A stretch of DNA of 11,629 nt, from positions 1 to 11,629 of the forward strand of contig JAOXYB010051668.1 in the NCBI GenBank assembly GCA_028565635.1, read 5' to 3'. Below the pieces are notes generated by a model. The model was not told where the DNA came from. It made no database searches and worked only from the letters and a program-made list of their open reading frames with translations. The number at the start of each line of letters is the position of its first letter. The first letter of the stretch is position 1. The position numbers and the translations under genes are program-made. This DNA comes from Phoronis ovalis (lineage: Eukaryota; Phoronida; Phoronidae). Positions 1 through 7,434 of this stretch are shown here, in pieces.

Positions 1-222
1 TTTTTTTCATTTACCCACAGGCAGCTAGTTGCATGTTGCTTATCCGATAAGTGGCCAATTAGCGATGAATAGAATGGAGCTGATAGAGATCTGCTATGTT
101 GGTGAGGGAATACTGGTCTCTTGCACTTCACAGGTTTAGAAGTGTGGTTGAGCTGCAAGCAGGATATTTCGTAATGTAGTCTGTGGTACAGTTATAAAGT
201 TTTAAGAACTTAATTGACTCAC

Positions 223-369
223 CTCATTAAAATTCTTGACAATATCCTCACATAAAGTACATTTTTCTTTAGGCACAGTCTTTGAGATAGATGTGTCCAT
301 GAATAGGAACAAAGTCACCAAATACAACAATGGTGCACAATCCAGTGCACAATCCACTGCTACTTTCAT
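223..369 (-). CDS. First coding exon of a secreted/ER cysteine-rich protein, CRELD-like or saposin-fold (partial)
   Basis: The ATG at 369-367 opens a 49-codon frame that ends at a strong splice donor, GAG|GTGAGT, with GT at 222-221 (phase 0). Residues 1-29 are hydrophobic (core about 12-24, PLLYLVTLFLF) and look like a signal peptide. They are followed by KEKCTLCEDIVKNFNE, with Cys37 and Cys40 as a C-x2-C pair. From family knowledge, CRELD1/2 proteins (ER and secreted cysteine-rich proteins with EGF-like domains) begin their N-terminal domain with C-x2-C, then a valine, then Phe-Asn-x-Gly, which fits well here. Saposin-like and canopy proteins also begin with C-x2-C, so the family is only probable. 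Position -3 from the ATG is A, a favourable context, and a TATA box lies upstream. No second exon is visible in 1-222, so the rest lies beyond the left edge. I am fairly sure this is a coding exon and much less sure of the family. Confidence 0.55.
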
Positions 370-434
370 TCTGAAGTTGTTACAAACACTTCAGTGTCTT
401 GTCAACTGAGGATGAAACCTATTAATCAATAACA

Positions 435-442
435 CTTTTATA
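435..442 (-). promoter_or_regulatory. TATA box of the CRELD/saposin-like gene
   Basis: On the minus strand this reads TATAAAAG, a consensus TATA box. It lies 66 bp upstream of the ATG at 369. Transcription would be expected to start about 30 bp downstream, near 405-412, giving a 5' UTR of about 40 nt. This spacing supports both the promoter and the choice of start codon. It is a motif-only call. Confidence 0.4.
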
Positions 443-1012
443 TTTTACTTGAAAGCAATTTCCAAAAAATGCAGAAACTTTGGTGTTGTTTTTTTCCAAT
501 TAATATATTATTATATTGTTGTATATCTTTTACTGATGAAGCAACTGAAGATGCAACGATTTGAAGATATATGCCTCTTAATTTATGGCAGTATCAGTGA
601 TATTATCAGTGAACACTATTGCTCCAGCCCCCGGCTCAGCCAATATATACTGATCAAAACCCAGCAATGTTGATTAGGTGTTAGATCAGTTACATAACAT
701 ATTATATAATAAGTGGTTATTCTAACACCAGGAGAAGGCGACGCAACGTCCGACATCACTGCAGTCATACTCATAGTCATAGACAGTCTGAAGTTCAGAC
801 TCGTGAAGCCGGCAAACCCTGCCGATTTCATTGCTGGTTCATGATTTTTAATCATTCAAATAATTTGAGTTTCACCCTGGTTACGCCAATCAGTCAGTTT
901 GATCCAAAGAAATAATTGGAGTCAAATATAACTGTACTTCCAATGACCAGCGATTATTTTTTTTAGCAAGAAGCGATACAACTCACCTGCAGCAACCATA
1001 TTGAAGCAACAG

Positions 1013-1090
1013 CCAATCAGAACGAGCCACGATTGAGAACTGCGGAACCTTTAGTGTTTCACTATTCACCACCAGGAGCCGTTGTATAAA
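1013..1090 (+). promoter_or_regulatory. Possible CCAAT plus TATA core promoter, no gene assigned
   Basis: CCAAT at 1013-1017, inside GCCAATCAG, is followed 68 bp later by TATAAA at 1085-1090. That order and roughly that spacing are typical of animal polymerase II promoters. Downstream, an ATG near 1111 opens only a short frame of about 27 codons with no recognisable features, so no gene is attached. In an AT-rich genome both motifs can arise by chance. Confidence 0.15.
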
Positions 1091-1300
1091 TCTTCTCCCA
1101 GAGCTAATAGAATGCGTAAAAATATCATACATGTCACAATGATTGAGGTATTTTGCAATGAAAAGGTTATGTATCTACCCTGGAATAGTCTGTAATATTT
1201 TTGTAATATCTTTACACATTAAGCTTTGGCTACACATATGAGCAGAATTAGAAAAACATTACAGTCCCTAAAAAGTGTCAAATACTCATTTTAGTTATTT

Positions 1301-1435
1301 TATATATATAGATATAGATATAGATATAGATATAGATTAGATATAGATATAGATATAGATATAGATATAGATATAGATATAGATATAGATATAGATATAG
1401 ATGTAGATATATATAAATATATATTTTTGCGTTAT
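1301..1435. repeat. GATATA hexanucleotide microsatellite with TATA-rich edges
   Basis: A run of GATATA units fills about 1311-1402, with one interruption near 1335 (GATTAG in place of a full unit) and a single A-to-G change near 1403. It is flanked by TA repeats at 1301-1310 and about 1405-1435. It is a simple-sequence repeat, likely length-variable between individuals. Confidence 0.95.
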
Positions 1436-1683
1436 ATATGTAGGTGCCTTATATATACTGGGTAAATATTTTGATACTGAGTAAAGATTTTGAAACCGGG
1501 TAAAGATAACAAAAGTTAAAATTTACCCCCCTCCTCCAGGAGGGAACTGAGTTCAGTCTTACTCTGGAAAAACGTTTCCAGTGGTCTCAGAAATTGAAGA
1601 TAACACTCTATTAAAAATTAAGTACAGACAGCATTTACATCCATTCAATCATGTCACGAACAAGGCTAAAGATTCAGACTAAG
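1436..1683. other. Intergenic stretch, nothing recognised
   Basis: I find no frame, RNA gene or repeat with clear borders here. The phrase ACTGGGTAAAtATTTTGA recurs in diverged form within 1458-1505 (three GGGTAAA copies), a weak local duplication. Confidence 0.4.
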
Positions 1684-1724
1684 GGACTGGTCATAATTTA
1701 TGGGAAGGGGAGTCGGCAAATTTT

Positions 1725-1808
1725 TTTGGGGGGCAAAAAAGTTAGACCCCTTACAAGGGGGGGGTCAAAAAGTTTAGACCCCTTACAAAGGGGGGGTAAA
1801 AAAGTTAT
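1725..1808 (+). repeat. Tandem G-tract modules inside the left end of the 1.1 kb element
   Basis: Three successive units of roughly 30 bp each start with a run of 6-8 G, then (T)CAAAAAAGTT(T)AGACCCCTTACAA. Each unit pairs GGGG with CCCC, so it can form a small hairpin, and the G-runs could also form quadruplex DNA. The third unit lacks the CCCC half. Confidence 0.75.
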
Positions 1809-2013
1809 AAGCACATACATCTCAGAATAGTAAAATAATAAAAAGGAACAAATTTACTAGTACTGGGAAATATATTTCATTGTACTTTTTTTCAATAAAA
1901 TGCTACATAATCCGTATAACAGTTTTTATACAAAATCTCATACACAGTCAGGGTAGTTTTACTTCAGGAATTCACTAATCTCCCACAAAGCACCATAAGA
2001 TAGTTGTCCCTGT

Positions 2014-2045
2014 GTTAGTGGCTTCAAATTTGCCAAGCCACTAAC
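2014..2045. repeat. Perfect 11-bp stem-loop
   Basis: GTTAGTGGCTT at 2014-2024 and its exact complement at 2035-2045 enclose a 10-nt loop. It lies within the 1.1 kb inverted-repeat element. No function is assigned. Confidence 0.85.
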
Positions 2046-2800
2046 GCTTATATTTCGATATCTAATATGTTTTCATTTTCAGAATCACAGTTTAGAGATT
2101 TTTTACTGCTTCGACAGCTTCTAGCTTACTACCTCTTTTACGATACACCGCTTTGCGGGTTTTTTCTTCTTCTTGAGATTAATGAAGAAAAAGATGGCGG
2201 TGGCATTCAATTCATTCAAAGCTGTACACACTCTGGCAGAAACAATAGATATTCTATCAGCTGCCTGAAAACTTAGTGTTCACATATCAATAAATATATA
2301 AAATAAAAATAAACCTTTCGTTTCTCTTATATTATACCATGTAGCTTTAAGGTCTTGATTGATTTTACTTAAAATCTGTAGTTGGACTAAGTACCACCAG
2401 CAGTAACAAATGAGTTCAATTTATTCAAAAAGTTAATAAATGAATATAAAATAATATTGTCAAACCACGTAATTTTTCTTTTTAATGTATAAAAATTGGA
2501 ACATTGTATCCTGGCAAAAGTAGTCCTAGAATGCACCAGAAAGCAGGAAATCGCACGAAATATTAAAAAAATTTCCAGAGGACATGTCCCGGACCCACTT
2601 AGCTTCGCTTCGCACCTTGTGTGCGCTTGCCTGGATATTCAAACCTCTCAACTGGGGGGGGGGGTCAAAAATGTTTGGGGCTTTGGTGAGGGGGGTCACA
2701 AAAGTTTCACCATGTGCTTGACGGGGGGCCAAAAAAGTTTCATACCTATATTTCTGAATTTTGCCAAACCCCCCCCCCCCCCATAAATAATGACCAGTCC

Positions 2801-3271
2801 TAATTTCAATCTTGAACATGTTAAAAGTCCCACAAGAGGATTTTCTGACATATTTTTGACTCCCCATATACAGTAAAAAGTGCTCCCGGGCTTCCCTCTT
2901 CCACAAGGAATTTTATGAATAAAAGAACGACATAGAGTCTGTTCAGGCGTAGACTGATATGGAGCCGTAGCAGATTTTATAAATTGGATGTGGTTTAAGT
3001 GACTAATACACAGTTAAAGCTGTTTACACTACTAGAATAACATATGTTTATGTGGTATATATGTTTTAGTTAATTCATATGTTCTATGGTTCCACTGTTG
3101 ATGAGGGCATGTTTTAGCTGCTAAAACGCAAAATCAGCAGCGGAATCCTAGAGGATAAGAATTGGGCTACATATGTTTACGTGGTTCACTAGATGTTTCT
3201 GTGTTATAGACTAGACAAGTTTCAAACGGAATTTAAGTTTTCAGAAAATATAGAATTACTTGATATTCTAT
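2801..3271. other. Intergenic stretch with short repeats
   Basis: No gene is supported. A 17-nt sequence of form ACATATGTTTAYGTGGT occurs twice in direct orientation (3040-3056 and 3169-3185). Between them lies a perfect 17-nt palindrome, GTTTTAGCTGCTAAAAC (3111-3127). The arrangement resembles a small insertion or a degraded element, but no clear borders are seen. Confidence 0.5.
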
Positions 3272-3858
3272 TACCGTATTTTCTCTAATAATCGCATCCT
3301 GTTAAAATAATCGCCTGCTTAATAATCGTCTCCTGTGACGATTAAAATAAATCAGTAATCGCCTCCTCTCTAATAAGCGCTCCCTCCATAATAATGCACC
3401 CGACCAATTTTAAGACTCTTTGAATGAATGCGAAATAATACATTATTGTGCGTAGTTCGGTGGGGGGATTGATTAGCTCTTGCTGGATAATGTCGGGTTT
3501 TAAAGAAATATATTGCTATTTAGTAGTAATATTTCCCCACATTTTCGTTTATAAGCTCGAAAAATGTAGTTTGAAAAAAGTACAATTTAAAATAAACTTA
3601 GTGTTTGCTTTAAAAGGTGTAAATGTGTTTTTTTGTTTTAAAATAACAAATTATTAGCATTACAAACATAATTTCGGTTAAAAAGCGGAGTTTATATTGA
3701 TAAGATACCGTCTTTAATTTATGCATTACAGAAAAGGTTTTTGAAAAAATATTCATGCCAAGAGTACAAAAATTAATCAATTATCTCCAGAAATTGCCCT
3801 CCCCTGGAAACATTATTTTTAATAATCTCTCAGGGTGATCATTTTAGAAAATACGGTA
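3272..3858. mobile_element. 587-bp MITE-like element with TACCGTATTTTCT ends and TA flanks
   Basis: The left end TACCGTATTTTCT is matched by its exact complement at the right end (AGAAAATACGGTA, ending at 3858). The similarity continues inward with gaps. The TA on each side is consistent with a TA target-site duplication of the Tc1/mariner type, though the TA could also be part of the repeat. The left interior carries about six degenerate copies of a module of type TAATAATCGCCTCCT (3288-3403). No transposase is encoded; an open frame at 3448-3657 inside it has no domain. It lies about 170 bp upstream of the EF-hand gene's TATA box. Confidence 0.7.
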
Positions 3859-4030
3859 TCTATAATTACACAGCCTAGTTCAGAACTGCACATGACCAGC
3901 AGCGAAGTCGAAATGTCACTTTACAAATGAACCATGAAGGTAAATTTCAGGTTGCTTCTTGAAACTTGATAACCGTCTTCGACTAGAAACTGGTATCCTT
4001 GTGGCATTTATACAGCGAAAAAATTCTACG

Positions 4031-4038
4031 TATAAATA
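4031..4038 (+). promoter_or_regulatory. Candidate TATA box of the secreted EF-hand gene
   Basis: TATAAATA is a consensus TATA box. Transcription would start near 4060-4068. About 60 nt further on are two overlapping splice donors, CAG|GTGGGT (GT at 4124) and GTGAGT (GT at 4128). This makes a short noncoding first exon, spliced to the coding exon about 1 kb downstream, the simplest model. Only motifs support this; no transcript is available. Confidence 0.35.
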
Positions 4039-4059
4039 TAGTCTGCTAACATATTTATA

Positions 4060-4127
4060 CGCTACACAACTGCTTCGGTTCTTAATAGTGGATATAAAGA
4101 GTTCAACTTGCAGCGGATTTCAGGTGG
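4060..4127 (+). other. Candidate noncoding first exon of the EF-hand gene
   Basis: This exon is inferred between the predicted start downstream of TATAAATA (4031) and the splice donors at 4124 or 4128. It would join to an acceptor at 5065 (TTTTACAG) or 5114 (TTTTTTAG), just ahead of the coding ATG at 5123. No in-frame long ORF is present, so it would be 5' UTR. Confidence 0.25.
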
Positions 4128-5064
4128 GTGAGTAGTACCAGGAGTAGTATCAGCAGCATCGCCGTACCTCTCTCTTGCTGATCTGAGTTCCCTAGACGGT
4201 CAGACAAAAAAGGATAGAATTTCCAAATTAGTTTCCTACAGTGTCAAAGAAGTGTTTATAAAATTACAACAAAATCAAATCAACTATAAAATTTCAAACA
4301 GGGTCTGACGTTTATATTCTGTTTCTATGTTCAATTGCCATAATCATTTTAAACTTTTTTACGAAATCAATGCTTTTTGCAGGCAGTTTAGTAAAATGCC
4401 AAATTAAAAACATGCATCAATTTAAATTCCTTGACATTTAATTAAAGAACTCAGATCTGGCAAAAAGTCATTACTTGTATCAAGGAAGCAATTAAAGTAA
4501 AAACATATACACCAGCTTGTACGTAATCGGCGTGCTGTAAATCTGTGGTGAGTAGCATTCATGCTGTACAACATGAAAAATATTCAACCAGTCTAGTTCA
4601 ACATCTGGAAAATTCAAGTTCAGTCATTTTATTGCCTTGTATAAGTTCAAATTCTATGATTTTGAGTTCAGTTTCCTTGTAATGTTGCACTTTTGTGTTT
4701 ATAATACGGTTGTGTTTGGAAAACAAGGTAAGAATATACGAGGAATATATGTTTTCTGAGTGCTTTAATTATCTAGTAAGTACTGCTAGGAGAGGGAGAC
4801 AGGGTTATTAACAGGCGTTTGCTGGGACCACGGCAGTGTTAATTCATCATCGTTGTCAGACAGATTTTGCCATTTTGACGGATAACTGCAATTTTATATA
4901 GCTGGAAAATGGTTCTTAAAAATAAAAAATCATGGGTTTTCAATTTTAATTTCCCCAGAAATAAATTAAAATATAGTTTGCACTGTATGTGGTTCATGAA
5001 AATAATAACTTATTGAAAGGGGATCATCAGTATTGTGGGAATTTATGTTCCTGTTTATTTTACA
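4128..5064 (+). other. Putative 5' UTR intron or upstream region, nothing recognised
   Basis: This is AT-rich sequence without a supported gene, RNA or repeat. Under the two-step model above it would be the first intron of the EF-hand gene. Otherwise it is promoter-proximal intergenic DNA. Confidence 0.3.
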
Positions 5065-5122
5065 GACGTCTACAGATAAAAATGTCAAATGTTGTAATAA
5101 ATGTTGTTTTTTAGGTGTCAGG

Positions 5123-5507
5123 ATGAAAGGCAGTGTATTTCTGGTAATACTGTGTGTATTATGTGTACACGGTAGATACATAGCCGAAAATGAGGCCAAA
5201 ATTCCTAATCAGCAAACACCCCAAGAAATATTAAAAGCAGTTGCAATTAAATTGGAGAAAATACCCGAAATCTTAAATGATGACGACATTGTTGAGCTAG
5301 ATAATGGTGACGTTTTGCTTCCTTCCGGTATAGAAATAAACGAAAGTAACAATTTTACTGTAGAAGAATTTAAACCGTTTCCGTTACCAAATAACTTCCA
5401 CGCTTACGACATGAATAACGATGATGGTATTACTTTGGAAGAACTCATTAATGTTACTGGAGCAAAAGAAAATGGCGACAAGGCTTTCAATGATACAGAC
5501 AGTGATG
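5123..5507 (+). CDS. EF-hand gene, coding exon A (signal peptide and EF-hand 1)
   Basis: This exon encodes residues 1-128 plus the first base of codon 129. It ends inside the second calcium loop after Asp-Ser-Asp, at donor G|GTAAGA (GT 5508-5509). If the intron is not removed, translation continues 20 codons to a stop at 5567-5569. Confidence 0.8.
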
Positions 5508-6898
5508 GTAAGAAAGTGATGCAAATGAAAGAATATTTTATTTTTTTTATAAAACCTCATCCATTTTAATAGACGCTCTGCTGGAAACTCAAAAATGTAA
5601 TAAACGCTTATTTCTCAATAAAATAACAATTAATTTTTCCTTTTTCTTTATTCAGTGAGTAAGAAAAACTGAGCTATTTTCTTTTTCCTTATTCGATTGA
5701 GGGTTTCAAGAAAGAATAGAGAACCATATTTCGAGTCTTGAGAACCCAAGTTTTGAAAAGGAAATTAATAGCTCCCTTTTCTTTCAAATAAGGAAAACGG
5801 AAATATTTCCTTTTTCCTTATTCAGATAAAAAAAAGAATAAGGAAAAAGGAAATAGCTCAATTTTCCTTATTCAAGAAAATGTTTCCTTTCTCTTTTCAG
5901 ATGAAAAAATCGAAAAAAAAAATAGTTCCCTTTTCCTTATTCGATTCAAAATTGGGGTACTCAATATATACTCGAATAGGGTTCTATTTTCTCAATGGAA
6001 TAAGGAAAAAGGAAAGAGTTACTTAATTGTCATCTAACAAAATTATTTTGTTAGACAGATTAATAAGTAAGTTCATTTTTTTCCTTTTTCGGTATTCGAT
6101 TTTGAGTCGAAGAAGGAAAAAAGAGCTATTCCCTTTTCATGGTTTCAGGAAAGAAACGAGGTCCCCAATTTTGATCCGAATGAGGAGAAAGGCAATATTT
6201 CCCTTATTCTGATCAAAATCGAATACGGGAAAAGGAAATGTTTCTTACTTAATTGGATGAAACTTGAGACCCTCATTTCTTTCTCGAATCCCCCAGTAGA
6301 AGAAGGAAAAACGAACTATTAAACTTAATTGACAGTCTAGCAAATTAGTATTTTTACACCTATATTCTATACTTACTAATACCCGATGTGAAATTTTATT
6401 TTGTAATAGAACTATGCTAGCTACCTTGATAAAATAAACAGATCTAGTGAAGTTTAGACGTTCTTGAGCGTGAGCGTTTGTTTGAAATTTTTTTCGGGCG
6501 CGTGTGTTTGTGTGTAGTACGTTTTTTATATACATTTCGGAAACGTTTGCATAAAACCCGAATTCTGCAGCATCTGCGAAATAAATCAGCTTCTCAAATT
6601 TAAGCAGCTTGAATCCATTCGGCTAAGTACAGATTAAGTAAGTGTCGTCTGCTCCTTCACATTTTAAATGTTTCAAAATTAATTTTCAGGTGATGGATTA
6701 ATAAGTGAAAGTGAATTTGGGCGTGCGTCGTGGCTGGAAGTACCCGACAGCAAGGATGTGATATTGCACACAGACAACGAGAAATCAAGCGATGACTTCA
6801 AATCATTGTTGAGAAAGAACGGGAATAAAATTGGACATCCCCACCATCGGTATCAGCGCCATAGACGTCAACAAAATAAGAGTCGTGATCGCCAATGA
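5123..6898 (+). CDS. Small secreted EF-hand calcium-binding protein (two coding exons)
   Basis: The coding parts are 5123-5507 and 6690-6898, joined by GATG|GTAAGA and TTTTCAG|GTGAT (phase 1), giving 197 residues. Met at 5123 was chosen because it starts a clear signal peptide (MKGSVFLVILCVLCVHG, likely cut after Gly17) and lies just after an acceptor (TTTTTTAG at 5114); A at -3 is favourable. Two EF-hand loops follow. Loop 1, residues 96-107, is DMNNDDGITLEE. Loop 2, residues 126-137, is DSDGDGLISESE and is completed only by splicing. Both have acidic or Asn ligands at positions 1, 3 and 5, Ile at 8 and Glu at 12. Possible N-glycosylation sites are N73, N77, N110, N123 and N191. The C-terminus (about 172-197) is His/Arg/Gln-rich with an RHRR dibasic patch. 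A role in extracellular calcium binding is well supported; involvement in mineralisation or secretion pathways is only a guess. Confidence 0.8.
5599..5622 (+). terminator. Two intronic AATAAA poly(A) signals of the EF-hand gene
   Basis: AATAAA occurs at 5599-5604 and 5617-5622, 30 and 48 nt after the stop codon (5567-5569) met when the intron is read through. This placement would allow a shorter transcript encoding EF-hand 1 only. Whether it is used is unknown. Confidence 0.35.
5804..5855. repeat. Perfect 20-bp stem-loop within array A
   Basis: TATTTCCTTTTTCCTTATTC (5804-5823) is followed after 12 nt by its exact complement (5836-5855). It is the cleanest unit of the array and nests in the loop of the larger inverted pair 5686-5758 / 5939-6006. 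Confidence 0.95.
6033..6055. repeat. Perfect 23-nt palindrome in array A
   Basis: The sequence starts TCTAACAAAAT and its second half is the exact complement around a single central base (11-bp arms). It is flanked by ACTTAATTG on the left and AATAAGT on the right. A diverged copy of the left half recurs near 6323-6350 (ACTTAATTGACAGTCTAGC). These may mark unit boundaries or an end of the element. Confidence 0.85.
6690..6898 (+). CDS. EF-hand gene, coding exon B (rest of EF-hand 2 and basic tail)
   Basis: The exon follows acceptor AATTTTCAG (AG 6688-6689). It supplies two bases of codon 129 and then D-G-L-I-S-E-S-E, restoring a complete canonical calcium loop. This is strong evidence that the splice is right. 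It ends with TGA at 6896-6898. Confidence 0.8.
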
Positions 6899-7393
6899 AT
6901 TAGCTTCATGTGCATTATGAACTAAAAAAAACGGCATATTCGAAAATTACGAAATTTCGAATCCTATTAGACTTTGTATCACTCACGCTGATAAAAAATG
7001 TTTCAACCTTTTTTTCGAAAATGTTAAACATAACATACCAATTTCAGGGTAATACGGGAAAGTGGGATATATTTTTAATATATATATATAACTATGGCAT
7101 TCATGCTTGTAAGCATACAAAAAGTGAAATCCGCACACGGCAAGGGGCATATGGGCTATTTAAACGTTTGAAAGTTATTTCCAAATAGTTCCGACCTTGT
7201 TTGTAAATCGTGCTTACGATTACGCACTTGTAGTGTGCGTTATTGATTGCGTGTGCACGTAGAGACGGCTCGGGCACAAATGCATGCTTAATTTAATACT
7301 GCCACAAGAAAAACGAATGAATGTTAACAGTGATACCTTTCGTTGGTATGCATGCAGACAAAATATTACATCCAAGTTCGCTACGATGTAGTA

Positions 7394-7399
7394 AATAAA
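7394..7399 (+). terminator. Poly(A) signal of the EF-hand gene
   Basis: This is the first AATAAA on the plus strand after the stop at 6898, giving a 3' UTR of about 510-525 nt. It lies only 30-35 bp from the opposite-strand signal of the convergent gene. Confidence 0.5.
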
Positions 7400-7428
7400 A
7401 ATACACCAACGTACGTAAAAGTGTATAT

Positions 7429-7434
7429 TTTATT
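7429..7434 (-). terminator. Poly(A) signal of the membrane-protein gene
   Basis: On the minus strand this reads AATAAA, 60 nt past the TAG at 7497-7495. Cleavage would be expected at about 7405-7420, meeting or overlapping the plus-strand transcript end. Confidence 0.5.

Larger units (their letters stand above)
370..1300. other. Intergenic stretch without a recognised gene
   Basis: Apart from the TATA box at 435-442, I see no convincing gene. Short open frames on both strands (449-673, 616-855) lack domains, splice context or composition typical of protein. A 17-nt perfect palindrome (8-bp arms, single-base centre) sits at 785-801. Two GCCAATCAG motifs occur near 884 and 1012, the second followed by TATAAA at 1085-1090, which is a possible orphan promoter. 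Confidence 0.5.
1684..2800. mobile_element. Non-autonomous inverted-repeat DNA element, 1.1 kb
   Basis: The ends are 21-bp terminal inverted repeats. The left copy (1684-1704) begins GGACTGGTCAT and ends TTATGGG. The right copy (2780-2800), read on the other strand, matches it at 20 of 21 positions. Inside both ends are G-tract modules with GGGG(T)CAAAAA-GTTT motifs: three tandem units at about 1725-1808 and four or so at 2643-2770. The middle (about 1810-2600) is AT-rich, carries a perfect hairpin at 2014-2045 and shows no transposase. The target-site duplication is unclear: the flanks read CTAAG on the left and TAATT on the right. A related truncated copy lies at 11375-11460. This fits a MITE-like element mobilised in trans, but I cannot name the superfamily. 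Confidence 0.7.
5635..6310. repeat. Hairpin-rich repeat array A, inside the EF-hand gene intron
   Basis: The stretch is built from many copies of TTTCCTTTTTCCTTATTC and its reverse complement, separated by longer units. One longer unit (5686-5758) reads TTCGATTGAGGGTTTCAAGAAAG and continues to about CTTGAGAACCCAAG. It recurs inverted at 5939-6006, in the forward sense at about 6130-6180 and inverted again at about 6248-6308. The array is therefore alternately palindromic and could fold into long RNA hairpins. The same family fills an intron of the neighbouring gene (10338-10880). No coding capacity or terminal duplication was found. Confidence 0.8.

Noticed and set aside
449-673. Plus-strand open frame of 74 codons
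   Set aside because: It has no domain, no splice or promoter support, and an AT-rich chance composition. It overlaps another equally unconvincing frame on the other strand (616-855).
616-855. Minus-strand open frame of 79 codons
   Set aside because: Repeated Met/Ser/Thr stretches come from local sequence such as CATAGTCATAG; there is no signal peptide, domain or splice context.
1728-1808. CRISPR-like or rRNA-like repeats
   Set aside because: The regular units are G-tract modules of a transposable element, only three copies, without unique spacers; other animal-genome features exclude a prokaryotic array.
2067-2276. Coding fragment inside the 1.1 kb element (both strands give short charged peptides here)
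   Set aside because: On the minus strand a 25-residue Lys/Arg/Glu-rich stretch between stops near 2085-2190 is suggestive of a decayed exon, but it has no recognisable homology and no clean splice partner.
2496-2906. Overlapping frames on both strands across the right end of the 1.1 kb element
   Set aside because: They stay open because of the G and C runs (giving poly-Pro or poly-Gly) and cross the inverted-repeat boundary into flanking DNA, which a real gene of the element would not do.
3448-3657. Possible transposase in the 587-bp element
   Set aside because: The 69-codon frame has no DNA-binding or DDE/D features and the element is too short to be autonomous.
5033-5122. Earlier ATG for the EF-hand gene
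   Set aside because: Residues upstream of 5123 would be encoded across two probable splice acceptors (5065, 5114), and they place the hydrophobic signal sequence 30 residues inside the protein.
6910-7188. Plus-strand frame of 92 codons after the EF-hand stop
   Set aside because: It lies in the probable 3' UTR, has no domain and no acceptor joining it to the gene.
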